Shown piece by piece: positions 36,919 to 48,200 of a DNA stretch of 64,000 nt; the first letter of the stretch is position 1; each line of letters starts with the position of its first letter. Under the pieces are notes generated by a model that worked only from the letters and a program-made list of their open reading frames with translations, did no database searches and was not told the origin of the DNA. A program made the position numbers and the translations under genes. The DNA is from Brienomyrus brachyistius (Eukaryota; Chordata; Actinopteri; Osteoglossiformes; Mormyridae): contig NC_064548.1 in the NCBI RefSeq assembly GCF_023856365.1, positions 22,430,461 to 22,494,460 on the forward strand, written 5' to 3'.

Positions 36919-39900
36919 CTGTAAAGCTAGACAAGGAATATAATTTATTCTTACCATAAATATGTAGGGGTACAAGCGAATTAATATAATATTTCTCTAT
37001 GAATTTCCTGTTTTTCTATGGGACAGGTGGAATGAATGCCTAAGTATCATGGTGAAGTCAAGGACGTGGCCTCATTTCCATATGAGGTTAACAGGATAAT
37101 TGGATAATCACCCAGACACGTTACCTGAAAGCTATCTGTTTGAATCTGTGCCATTTACAAATAACCTAGTATTGAATAATGCTGCGGCCTGGTCCCCAGA
37201 CAGTGAGCCACCACTCAAACTGACAGGCATGCAAAGGGGAGCCTTACATTCAGGTAGTCCTGTTAGACTTGGACTTGGAGCCAAGGATGGAGTCTGGCTC
37301 AGTTTGGAAGCCATGTAATCATTGACAGGGAGCATCCATCAGAATATGATGGGATGGGTGGTTATTGTCAGGAGACGCTTAAAAATGATATATGTCCTTG
37401 TCAGCCCATGACAGGACTCATTGGGTAAATGTCTGTAGCTGACCTGACACTGTTGGTATCAGCACAGAGCCCAAGACCTAAAGTTCTTTGGTTGATACCT
37501 CATATCACCTTCTGCTTACTTATGTTTGTTTTACCCTCAGCGTAGAATCACCTTTTCTTGTGAACAGAAATGGATGTGATTTTTTTAGCCCAAAGAGGCA
37601 TCCTGCTGGTGTACTCTCGAGATAATTGTTTACTTGGTACTTGATAATTGTTTGAGTAAAAATATGAAGTTCTCTCAGGGAGTAACAGCATAAAATTACA
37701 AAAGAGCCACATGTTACAGGTATCAGAAGGACACGGCAGCTGAATAACGAGAATGCAAATTGTTTTCTGCTTGCCCCGGCTCTCGCAAAAGCAGTAAGGT
37801 GATGCTAATCTGTTGTGGCTTAACTAGGCTGAGCTAATTCAAAAACTATACTCCTGGGGGGGGTGTCTCACAAAGCCAGAGAGAATGGGAAGAAGGCAGG
37901 GTATAACCTTTCATGGTCCCAGGTACGAGGACAGCGGGCTGCCTGGTCGGTTAGGACAAAGAATAGAGACTCCGGAGATGGGGGGGGGGGGGGGGGGCGT
38001 CCAGTCCCAGCAGGCTGCAGCTGTATTTAATGAGTATGAGTCTTATATGCCAATGCAAGTGACAAGGGCTGAAGTCTGGAATGGAATGTAGATTTTATAG
38101 CATCATAGTAAACAGAACAACAAAGACCACAGTGACAAAAATGGCCTTGTACCTGTGAATCTGGATGCAGACAGGCATCGGCCCACAACACTAAGATTAC
38201 AAGCAGCATTAGTGAAATTTGAAATCGGTTATATTGACTAATATGCCGCCTGCACATCTTAAAAGGGCCAGATGCCAGTAAAAAGCAGGTTGGGTTCTAA
38301 GGGATAATAGTGCCACAGAAATCATATTAGTCTGAAATAGCATAATAGCTGTTATTTGCATTGCATTGTAGGTACAAAAGTGAGTACAGCTAAGAGCTAC
38401 AGTGATAACTAAATGCACTTAAGAACTTCAGGAATACTCTTCATTACTTACTCATTAAACTACACTGAATGGGGTAGAAATGCTAGTCAGCATAGATTTG
38501 CTACAGATGCAGCAGAACTTGCGACTAAAAGAAGAAAGAACAGAAATTGAGTCATCCTGGGACATCATTCAGCAAACGGCAGTGAGACAGGCAGGTGATT
38601 ACTGTGCCCCTGTTTACTCCACCCCCCCAGCCTCGCCCCGCCGTGTCGCCTGCACTTCGCAAGTCCCAGCTGGGGGGGGCACTCTTTCCAAACATGCTGA
38701 TAAAGGATGACTGCTCCTGGTGTGAAGTTTGTATGTTTCATCATCTCACAGTGTGAATAGAGACTTGTCCACGTGTCCATCAAAATGGCAACTGAGATTA
38801 TTTCTCTCAAGCCTGCGCAACTCTGCCTGGGCCCTTGAGATTGAAAAGCGGCTAAGGCAGCAACAATAAACACAGCGGTGGTGGTTTAACCCCCTCGCAC
38901 GTAAACTAATCAAATGTTATTGCCTCTTGAAGGCATTTGAAAATCGAAGCAAGCCCCCACCTTGACCTAACAGTGAATCTCAATGTAAAACCCGCTGCCT
39001 TTTGGAACAACATAAGGGGTCACCACACCAATAAGTTACATACCTGCAGCTCCTGGCCAATGACCAGAAAGCTTTGACCGTTGAGTCTTCCTACATTAGC
39101 ATCAAATAGGCTAACTGACCTTTCTTCATGCGCGTTGCGAACAAGAAAACCATTCCTCACAAGCTATTTCCAAGTACCTGTTCTTGAAATGAATTGTGAA
39201 CAAATATCACACCACACTTAAGTGGTTAAACTTAAATAAATTCACCGGGTGAGTCCAAACAAGTAAACATGGTCAGGGAACAGAGTAAAGGCCTTGTTCT
39301 GTGGCAGTTACAGGCCAAAACATCGGTGGCTTGTTCCCTGGTGCCAACCAAAAAAAAATTATAATAAAACTCAACCAAGTGACTCAAAGAGAATGTGGTG
39401 TTTATAGATGTGTGCCATTTCTGTTTTCTGGAGAATGCTGTGAATCTATACCTCCGGAGCCTAATTGGTAATGATTTATTTTTTTTATTATTTAACTACA
39501 GGTGCGTAAACAACAGCGACCATTTGATGAAAATATTACCAGAGGGTCACATGTTCAGCGTGATAACCATGGAGAGGCTGAGCTGAGTCACCATGACGCC
39601 TACTAAATTGTTTTTAGTCAGAGAATAATTTCGTCGAGTGCAACGTTGACGCAGCAGTCATTTGGGGGGGGGGGGGGGGGGGGGGGGGTTACTGTAATGC
39701 AGAGCAAGGGGTGTGGGTGGGGCGCATGGTGAAGGGTAGCCCTGTTAGCAGGTAATCACTGAATCATCGCACACACCATGTATGAGAAATCATCCGAACT
39801 CATCATGCAACATTCAGATGTCTCCATAATAATTATAACAGTAATTCAAATAAGTTTGAATTAAAAAAACGTCATAAAGAGAGGTGTTGAACTGCACACT

Positions 39901-40844
39901 TTATATCCAGGGTAATTGGCTGTAGGACAGTAAAAATCTTCCCTGATAATTCTAGAAAAAAAAACCCGTCAGTGCAGCAGTGTATGCATCTCAGTACGGT
40001 CATCAGAAGATTCGCAAACAGGAATATAAAGAGGGTTGCTGTTTCAGGGGAGCATCCTCCATAAAACAGGCTACAACACGGGGAAAACTAAGATACAGCA
40101 GTGTGTGACCCTGTCCATTGCTGTCTCTGCAGAGAGAATGTGCTTCCTGTCTCCGTTTGGCAGGCAGGCCAGTTTCATTAATTAATCTGAAAATTATATA
40201 ACCTTCCCATCCATGGCTCACAGAAGCTGTGTTGATGAGTCCCAGATGAATAACTAATAAATCTCCAAAGGGAAGTTGAATTTGAATAAAGCAAACTTTT
40301 TTTTCATTTATTACCTTTAGTCAAGTGTTCAACTTTAAACTTCAAAGGACAATCAGATCTATTCAAGTCTTTTCAATGCACCCTTAAACTGCATGTTGGG
40401 CTTGGAACTGTATTCAATTATTAATCTGAGGTTTAAGTTTCATCAGTCTCAGTTACTATTATATAAAAAGGACTTTCTACTTTATATTTTAAATGATGGG
40501 TGAGGAAGTTCCTGGATCAGAAAGCAATAGGAGAGAAAAAGTTCAGAGCCATTCAGAGCTATGAGCAAAGCACATTGTCTATCCCCAGCTCTGCCTCCAG
40601 CCGGCCTCAGAGGGAGCATCTACAGTACCCTGGAGACCTAAATGAAGACGCAGAGAGAATCCCCTGGAGGGCCACTAGGAGGCAGTAGAGTGATTTGACA
40701 CTGGAAAGCAATGAATTTCTCACAATATAAACTTGATAATAATTTATCAGACAGGCCCCGGATGTATTTTAACATACTGCAATACTTGATGGCATGTTAC
40801 TGTACAAGAAATTAGGTCAATGCAAAGAAGACACACACACGCAC
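36919..40844. other. Mostly unique stretch with long G runs
   Basis: G homopolymers occur at 37980-37997 (18) and 39664-39688 (25). No transposon or exon recognised. Frames of 60-100 codons overlap in opposite strands and match nothing. Confidence 0.5.
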
Positions 40845-41068
40845 ACATGTGGGGTATAGCTATCCTTATGGGGCCCGCTCATTCAATTCTATGGGAAAAA
40901 TGCTAACACTAACTATGACAACCTTAACCCCCACCCTGCCCTAACCATAACCATAAGTAACCAAGCAAAATACAAGAGTTTTTGCATTTTTAGTTTTTTT
41001 ATAGCAGTCACTGATTTTTATAAAATAGAGTTTTCCCTTATGGGGACCAGGAAACCGATCCCTGCATG
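40845..41068. repeat. Dispersed fish repeat (GTGGGG...CTTATGGGGAC)
   Basis: It contains TTATGGGGCCCGCTCATTCA, ATTCTATGGGAAAAATGCTA, AACCATAACCATAAGTAACC and TTTTCCCTTATGGGGACCAG, a pattern I recognise as a common dispersed fish repeat. The opening and closing TTATGGGG motifs are direct repeats here. The class is unknown. Confidence 0.5.
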
Positions 41069-41164
41069 TGTCTGCATGTGTCTGTATAAAAATACTGTAA
41101 GAATATAAGATGTATATTCTACTTTCTTCTAACTGCTTATCCAATCCAGTTATTTTTTATTTTA

Positions 41165-41194
41165 TTTTTTTTTTTTGGGGGGGGGGGGGGGGGG
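41165..41194. repeat. T12-G18 homopolymer junction
   Basis: Twelve T followed at once by eighteen G. Confidence 0.95.
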
Positions 41195-43414
41195 CAGAGA
41201 CTAACCATCTAACTGTACAAGTTGGGGAGAATTTTAAATGCAAACTTCCCACACAAAAAACAGGGGTGGGATTGGAGGCCCCGATTCTGCACTGCTGCTC
41301 TCCCCTGGGCAGTGATCCGGAACACCGGGCAGCGCAGGGCCAAATGTCAATATCGGAGAATGTGCGGCTTCTTAAGCATGGCCTCCTCTCTCCATATATA
41401 TATGCCGTGCGAATTTTGCAGCTCACGTATCTCTGTGCCGGTGCTGCTGCATCCTAGACGATCCTTGTGCAAATTTCAGCTGCACGCCTTACTTGTTTTC
41501 CCCCTGGAGCAACCTGATTCAGCACATTTGCTAAGGCGCCCTCATCCGAATACATTCGCCCCTGCGTGGGATCATTATACCCTCCCCTGTGCCAAGGTCA
41601 CGGCCCACCCAGCAACGATGGATGCAAATGAGCCGGGTCTCACAGGAACGCCATCCTGAGACCGGCAGAAGAAGGACGGAAAAAGAGGGAAAATACAAAT
41701 TTAAGGTAATCAGCGTAAATCATGGGCCATTATTCCATGACTTCATTTGCAGTATCTCCAAATATTGTGGTGCATTTATGAACTGTGGTTCTCTGACTGT
41801 AGTTTTACCAAGACCACAGAATAAGGGTGATTCTCCCATTTAGCATTAACAAATTTGGCAGAAGGTGTGGCTGAGAACTTCTTGCTACTTTTCTGTACAC
41901 GTGAGGTCTCCTAAGCTGCTATCACTGACATATCTCATACCAAAAGAACAGCACAACTGACAGCTGTTCCTTATCTCAGTAGATAACGACAGACATCCTG
42001 CAGCCTGCGAATGCTCAGTGTAGATACGCCGCAAATTACCAACAAACTCTCGGGCTGCATTCATTACACTTCACTGTAGACTCAAAATGCAAATTGGAAC
42101 AGAAATGATGCCAGAGGATAATTGTTTTTTGGAAGCCAAAAGGACAGTTGTTTTTTTTTAGGTGCATGTTATACAGTTTCATTTAAATGTGTAAGTCATT
42201 ATGTGGTGGTGAAAAAAATAAGCTTTATACCACTCTTTTTTGTAAATCCCCTTATCGCTTCTTCTTTCCTTACTCAAATCCCATTCGGTTTGGTCATTCT
42301 TATAAGACGATATACTGACTGCTGAATGAATGGTGTAGTTTTACTATGTGAGGACAAGTTTCAAGGCAAATGACTTTGAAGAATAAGAAATTAAGCCATA
42401 ACGGTGTAGCTTTTGTGCCTGTTGTCCTTGCTAGATAGATATTGTTACATTGGCATTAACCTGGAATTTTTGGCATTTTTCTGGAACATGTTTTTGTTTG
42501 TTCAGAAAGTCCTCACTGAATACTTGTTTTTATTGCCATATGTGGGATAGAAACCCAATCCAACTGTCCAGTGAGGTCTTCCAGTGAGGTCCAGCCCTAA
42601 CAAGCACTTCCAATGGATGGAGGTCTGGCTCAGTGTTATCAGACACAGAAGTTTTAACACTTATTGTGCTGATCAATCCAACGGGCAGCTTCTCTGTTTG
42701 ATGTCGTTCTGCCTCTTTTTTCCAGCATCTCATTTTCCAGTGCACCATTCGTGAGCATGAGTGGAATTCCCTTAGTGACCCTAGTATATTCCGGATCATT
42801 ATGATTTATACCTTAATTGCTTGACTGAAGTCACTGCCTGGAGAGGAAATATAATCACCTGGTGTTTTAGTTAATCAACTGCTAAGTAAGTAGCATACAA
42901 GCCGGAAATAAGCAAATAAATTAATAAACCAAGTATCCATCTATCTGCCACAACCTCTTATCAAGTCATATCAGTCTATCTATTCTATAATGTAACTGTT
43001 GTTTATTGTTTACATATATCAGCCTTATGCAAATAATTAAAAGTGTTTAATTACTTGGCTTCATTGAAGTGGAGGGCTTTAAAGACAACATGGCATGTCT
43101 TTCTATGACTACTCTTGCAGGAAGGCCTTTGGTATCTCCTCCCCACCACTAGGGTTCAGTGTTGTACCTTCTTTGTTAAATTACAGCTGAAATTTAGCCA
43201 CGAAAAGGCCCTTTTTATTACTTCTGTGCCCCTAAACCACCTTTGCACGGCCATCTTGTTTTCGTAATGAAATGAGGGAAGCTGTAAATGTGCAGTATGA
43301 TGTTGCTCCCAGGTTCGCTACACTTCTCCTCTTTGCTTGTGCATCCCGCCAGGAAGATGATACAGGAGTTTTCCTGGAAGTTAGATTTCCTGAAGCTTAG
43401 AATCATACTAGCGA
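41195..43414. other. Unique non-coding stretch
   Basis: The 145-codon frame at 41222-41659 and its two overlapping partners show no domain. A small direct repeat of CCAGTGAGGTC lies at about 42570-42590. Nothing else recognised. Confidence 0.45.
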
Positions 43415-43496
43415 GAGTTACCACCTGTCCCTTATAACATGCGGTTTGTCCCGTGTTGGAACAATCCCATTCCGTAAGGGATAGGTGGCAACCCCG
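43415..43496. mobile_element. Short foldback element
   Basis: GTTACCACCTGTCCCTTA on the left is mirrored by TAAGGGATAGGTGGCAAC on the right (16 of 18 pairs), enclosing about 45 bp. This resembles the minimal miniature elements of fish; a target duplication was not found. Confidence 0.5.
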
Positions 43497-43737
43497 CATT
43501 TTACACATCAGTATTGTACATTTTTCCGTTCTTGAATCCTACATCCAAAGATTTTGGGGGGAAAAAATTAAGAAAAAAAAATCAACATTGTGAAAAGATA
43601 GTGCTCTAACAAATGACCTGCTTTTAGAGTAGGAATATCTATCTATCTTACAACTACTTACGCTACACAAAAGGACCTGTACCCTGGCTGTCACACTACA
43701 GCAATTTTACAGATCCCAGTTATCCTAATTTCATATA

Positions 43738-44058
43738 CAGAAGCTCCTCTACTTATTAACTTTCAACTTACGAACCTTCAGACATACGAACGAAGAGGAC
43801 TGTAAGTCCGAATTGTGTTCCTTGGGCTCCCGTTTCCTGTCTGCAACATAATTTTTTTTGTTCTGCACGTCAATTCCGGGTGGTACGACTTCTGGCCGCT
43901 ACTCCCGCCGCGCAGCAGCGTATCATGCGGACTCCAAGCATCCTAGTTCTTTGTACTTGCGTATACCGTTAAAATGATGTTGCAAAACAACTTACGGACA
44001 TTTGAAGTTACGAGTGGCCCTTTGGAACGTATCTCAGTCGTAAGTAGAGGAGCGTCAC
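43738..44058. mobile_element. Pogo/Tigger-like miniature element
   Basis: A 321-bp segment flanked by TA on both sides. The left end AGCTCCTCTACTTA and the reverse complement of the right end, GTGACGCTCCTCTACTTACG, share the CTCCTCTACTTA core. Inner CTTACGAAC-type blocks also occur near both ends. TA duplications and these ends point to the Tc1/mariner superfamily, pogo branch. It has no transposase. Confidence 0.65.
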
Positions 44059-44093
44059 TATTTCGACTCCTGGAGAAAACCAATACAGTACAG

Positions 44094-44205
44094 GAAGGAC
44101 CTGCAAACTCCACACGCGGAGTAGGTGGGACCTAAAGTCCCAACCCTAAAGGTTTGAGGCATCTGGGCTACAGTCCCTGCTAACACAACCGTGTCACCTA
44201 ACCGG
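44094..44205 (-). repeat. Degenerate SINE copy
   Basis: ACCTGCAAACTCCACACGCG followed by worn head sequence ending in ACAACCGTGTCACC corresponds to the reversed GTGGAGTTTGCA body and the head of the abundant SINE. Confidence 0.5.
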
Positions 44206-45600
44206 GGAAGATCAATAAAAATACATTTGGAAAATTCAAGCAGTTAGAGTTCTTATCACTGGTATTACATTTCCCTTGAGGTCTAAAGGCCCATGTTCTG
44301 TGTATAGTTTTATTGGAATCCATAATCACAAATCATAATCAAAAGTTTGCAAAAGGAAAAAAAAAACCTTGCTTAGTATATCTGCAACAGTATGATCTTC
44401 AATAAGGAGCACAGATTAAACTATGTGCTTTCTCACAAAAGCAACGGTCAAAACGAAACTGGGGGGGGGGGGGGGAGGGTTTGATTGACAACCTTGCCAA
44501 ATTCTGAATCTTGTTTTACTTTGCGTGGTGAGAGAAGAGCTTTTGCAGTGACTCAGAGCTGTTAACCCATGAAGGAGGGGAGACAGGAGAGTTACAGTAA
44601 ATGCTGTAAAAACCAAATGTGTTTGCGGCAGGTCAATTAAAACAGGCTGAACCTCGACAGGAGTCACACACACAGACCCACAGACACACACATATATACA
44701 TGTATATATGTATATATTATTTCCATGATAACATGTTTCAGAAATGACATTTTAAAAACTAGTACTGAATGTTCCATATATGAATTTAAAAATGTTTTAG
44801 TTTGAAAGCATAAAATCATTATTTTTTGCCATCTTTAACTTTCTGTTTTTTCTGAACTTCCTGTTCAGCAACTTGGAAAATAACCCTTGTGCCAAATGTC
44901 TGCTTATCGTCTCATCTAATCTAATGAGATATCAGTTTCTTTATTTTCTTTTAAATAAGCCAGCAATTTTTTTGACGTGTGACCTTCCATGTGTTTTTTT
45001 TTTTTTTTTGCTAAAGGGGTAGAAATCAATATTGAACAATTTTCTCATTAAAACATCATAATTGTGTCCATTATTCACCTTGTTATTGAAATATTACTCT
45101 GTACATGTACAATGTAAAAACTGTTTTGAAAATACAACCGTCAAGCTGTCCTTCTCTTCCAATGTAAAACTGAAGAAGAGTATATATCCCTATAACTTGC
45201 TTTCCTATATTTCTTTCATTATTTTTTGGAATGGATTGTTTAACAGGCTTATGGCTTGGGGACCTGTAAGATTTTGCATGTCCTGTAGCGTAGCTGTTAC
45301 CATCTTTCTTGTCAGAATTCTGGGAAGGTTTTAGGCCACAAAAGAATGGGCCACAAAATGGAGACCATTATGAACAGGAAAACAACAAGAGCTGCTGAGC
45401 TACTGCACCAGCGAGCCAGGAAACACTGGAGCTGCTGGGGATCTCTAGCCAATGCAGGCTGCGTGCTGCTATTTATGCTGCTTGTGTTTTCCTCTGACTC
45501 ATGGCTACATGGTAAATGTAACATTCAGGATAGGTGAGATAACAGGTACAGCGAGCCATGAAAACTTTAACATTTTATTAAATCCTTAAAATACTTTGTT
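44206..45600. other. Unique AT-rich stretch
   Basis: A 15-base G run at 44461-44475 and a short (CA)/(TA) patch at about 44660-44718. No gene recognised, including the overlapping frames at 45312-45537. Confidence 0.5.
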
Positions 45601-45604
45601 TTGA

Positions 45605-46221
45605 ATCAGTTCACATCTCTACATATGCTCTGCCAGCTCAATTCACATTTCTCTGTGTGCTCTACGGGATCAGTTCACATCTCTACACGTTCTCTGCCAG
45701 CTCAGTTCACATTTCTCTGTGTGCTCTACAGGATTAGTTCACATCTCTACACGTTCTCTGCCAGCTCAGTTCACATTTCTCTGTGTGCTCTACGGGATCA
45801 GTTCACATCTCTACACGTGCTCTGCCAGCTCAGTTTACATTTACCTGTGTGCTGTACAGGATCAGTTCACATCTCTACACATGCCCTGCCAGCTCAGTTC
45901 ACATTTCTCTGTGTGCTGTACAGGATCAGTTCACATCTCTACACATGCTCTGCCAGCTCAGTTCACATTTCTCTGTGTGCTGTACAGGATCAGTTCACAT
46001 CTCTAAATGTGCTCTGCCAGCTCAGTTCACATTTCTCTGTGTGCTCTATGGGATCAGTTCACATCTCTACAGGTGCCCTGCCAGCTAAGTTTACATTTAC
46101 CTGTGTGCTCTACAGGATCAGTTCACATCTCTACACATGCTCTGCCAGCTCGGTTCACATTTTTCTCTTCGCTCTACAGGATCAGTTCACATTTTCCATG
46201 TGTGCTCTGCCAGCTCAGTTG
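45605..46221. repeat. 64-bp minisatellite, about 10 units
   Basis: CAGTTCACATCTCT (one start reads TAG) recurs at exact 64-bp steps from 45607 to 46183. Each unit is itself a dimer of two related 32-bp halves: CAGTTCACATCTCTACACGT and CAGTTCACATTTCTCTGTGT, each closing in GCTCTRC. Nine units are complete and the tenth is cut at 46221. Since 64 is not a multiple of three, a stop-free unit is open in all three forward frames, giving the overlapping frames 45601-46347, 45719-46006, 45783-46088 and 46007-46249. The 248-codon frame is a repeat product, not a supported gene. Confidence 0.95.
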
Positions 46222-47080
46222 CAGAGATGTTCACAAGTCACAAAATTAGAGTCTGAGTCAAGTCTCAAGTCTCCAGCGAGGTTCCAATTTGACATTACTA
46301 TTTATGAAAAATTTAACTGCCTCTTTGTTTTGTTAATTAGCAACTGATATGACTAAATGGGAATCACCACTTCCTTAGGCAAATATACATTTTCAGAGTA
46401 ATCGCTGCGATTAAAAAAAAAAAAGCTTTCTGTATATGTGGCAGCCAGATCAAAGCATGCCGGACTCCAGCCTCAGCTACATTAAAGTGATGTGATTGGC
46501 TAATGAATGCGTATAACCAAGACCCTCTTTGTCAGGCTGCTAAAGTAAATGCATTTTAAAGTAAATTGCAATTTTTACACATTGTTCTCAAGTAATAACT
46601 AAAACTAATGGGTAAAATGTAAAACTGTATAACAACACAATGTAGGCTATATATAACTCATGACACATGTTAAGCAACGTCGATTTCTAAGCGCTGCAGT
46701 TCAATGTAACATAACATTCGGAATATTCCGTGCTTTGTCATATCAGGTCTGCAGTTTGAACTAGTGGCAAAACAAGAAACATGTTGTTTGTTGATGCCGC
46801 CTGACCTCACACTTCTCTGGCTGAAGTTCCTGTGCTCTGGGCACAGCCGCACATCGTGATGTGTTTAAAGCCTTTGCGGTTTAGGGGGAGTTGTACACTC
46901 AGTGCTTCGCATGTGTAGAGATGTCAACAGAGCCTTAAACACTCTTATTGTTCACGAGTCGCTATCAACAAGTCAAGTCTGAGTCAAAAAGTAAGGAGTT
47001 GCAAGTCGAGTCAGAAATCAATTTAAGAACAACTCGAGAGCGACTGGAGTCCAACTCGCAAACTCGGGTCTCCATCTCTG
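46222..47080. mobile_element. hAT-like element inserted in the 64-bp minisatellite
   Basis: An 859-bp segment whose left end CAGAGATGTTCACAAGTCAC and right-end reverse complement CAGAGATGGAGACCCGAGTT share the first nine bases. AGTCTGAGTCAAGTCT-type blocks occur near the left end and again near 46970-46990. The octamers CTCAGTTG (left) and CTCAGCTC (right) are each one change from CTCAGTTC, the minisatellite sequence at that spot, so they are a worn 8-bp target duplication. The array resumes at 47081 with ACTTTTCTATGTGTGCCCTA. No transposase was recognised inside. Confidence 0.75.
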
Positions 47081-47342
47081 CTCAGCTCACTTTTCTATGT
47101 GTGCCCTACTGGCTTCATCCACATCATAACAATCTGACTCCAACCTCTACTTTGGCTTTATTCTCAATGTATCTCTTATTCATTTGGAAGTTAAAGAATA
47201 AAGTGATTGAAAGCGTAGCAATAAAATGTATCTCACTGGAATGTACACTCGGTGACAGACAAAGGTGAGCACCCAGACAGAGTGGGATCAAATCAATCTG
47301 CATGTGGTGAAAGGTCATGCGACTATTACAATGATTATAATA

Positions 47343-47760
47343 CTAGACGAAACAGACTTGGCAGTATGGGCACACCACTGGTCCCGCGTCAGTAGGGTGT
47401 GCCCCCGGCCCTGGATACATGCGGTGATATGGTGAAAAGGGAGTCGTACAGCTGCTGTACCCTCTCCTGTGGGAAGTCGGCCAGCAGCTGTTGTAACTGG
47501 TCCTCAAGATCCTGCAGATTGGCACTGGGTCTGAGTTGACGTCTGAGCTGTTCCCACTCATGTTCGATTGGGGAAAGATCGGGGGACCTGGCTGGTCACA
47601 GGAGGACCTCAACATGATGCAGGCAGTCCATAGACGCACATGCCGTGTGTGGACGGACGTCATCTTGTTTAAAAACTTACCAGGGTGCTATCTTAGGAGG
47701 GGTAAGACATGTGGACTCAGGATGTCAATGACATAGCACTGTGCCGTCAGGGTCCCCCTA
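47343..47760 (-). pseudogene. Tc1-like transposase C-terminal relic, antisense
   Basis: On the minus strand, GTLTAQCYVIDILSPHVLPL (about 47750-47695) matches the central part of Tc1-like transposases. It is followed by a DVRPH motif near 47660 (the second catalytic Asp region) and, in the same frame, PARSPDLSPIEHEWEQL near 47590-47540 with the final catalytic Glu. The spacing from Asp to Glu is 31 residues, slightly short of the usual 34, and an in-frame TGA stands just before PARSPDL. The frame then runs to a stop near 47399. Terminal repeats were not found. It is not the same family as the 50447-51427 element. Confidence 0.75.
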
Positions 47761-47772
47761 TTCACTACCAGT

Positions 47773-47840
47773 GATGACCTTATGCCCAGAGATGATGTCA
47801 TACCCAGAGATGATGTCATACCCTGAGATTACATCATTCT
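47773..47840. repeat. 18-bp tandem repeat, three to four units
   Basis: Units at 47773, 47791 and 47809 read GATGATGTCATACCCAGA or close variants, with a worn fourth. Confidence 0.85.
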
Positions 47841-47923
47841 CTATGCATATATAGAGTACCAGTTCATCACAGGACACAGTCTGACAGTGTGTTCAGTTTG
47901 GAATCACCAATTCATCAAAAGTA

Positions 47924-48060
47924 CAGCACTGTGCAAACGTGTTAGGCAGTCAAAGGAAGTGTTTAAAATTATTTAGATGGGGTGTAATTGTGTATTTGCT
48001 CAGAACAAAACAGTTTAACAGTAGAACATATGCAGATTAAGGGTAACAATAAAAACTAAA
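47924..48060. mobile_element. DNA transposon end fragment
   Basis: CAGCACTGTGCAAACGTGTT directly follows TA and resembles a common fish DNA-transposon end. Only one terminus is visible. Confidence 0.4.
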
Positions 48061-48200
48061 GGTCATGATACACGGGGCAACTTTTTATTGTCTGGCAATG
48101 TTGCTGAGCAGCGTTGCTCTGGGACTGAGAATAGGCAACAAATTTCTATCTGGGCAATTTTGGTCTCAGTGGGAAACTTGTTGAGATCTTGAGATCTTCC
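48061..48200. repeat. Dispersed repeat (GGGCAAC-rich)
   Basis: Repeated GGCAAC, GGCAATGTTGC and TGCTGAGCA blocks resemble a fish dispersed element with internal inverted motifs (GGGGCAAC near 48076, GTTGCTC near 48113). Class uncertain. Confidence 0.35.

Noticed and set aside
41222..41659. 145-codon frame with two overlapping partners
   Set aside because: Three frames share the same GC-richer patch, which lowers stop frequency; no homology recognised.
45601..46221. CRISPR-like array of regular repeats
   Set aside because: Repeats are contiguous with no unique spacers, and the DNA is clearly animal; it is a minisatellite.
45601..46347. 248-codon protein of 64-residue repeats
   Set aside because: All three forward frames read through the same minisatellite, so openness is not evidence of coding.
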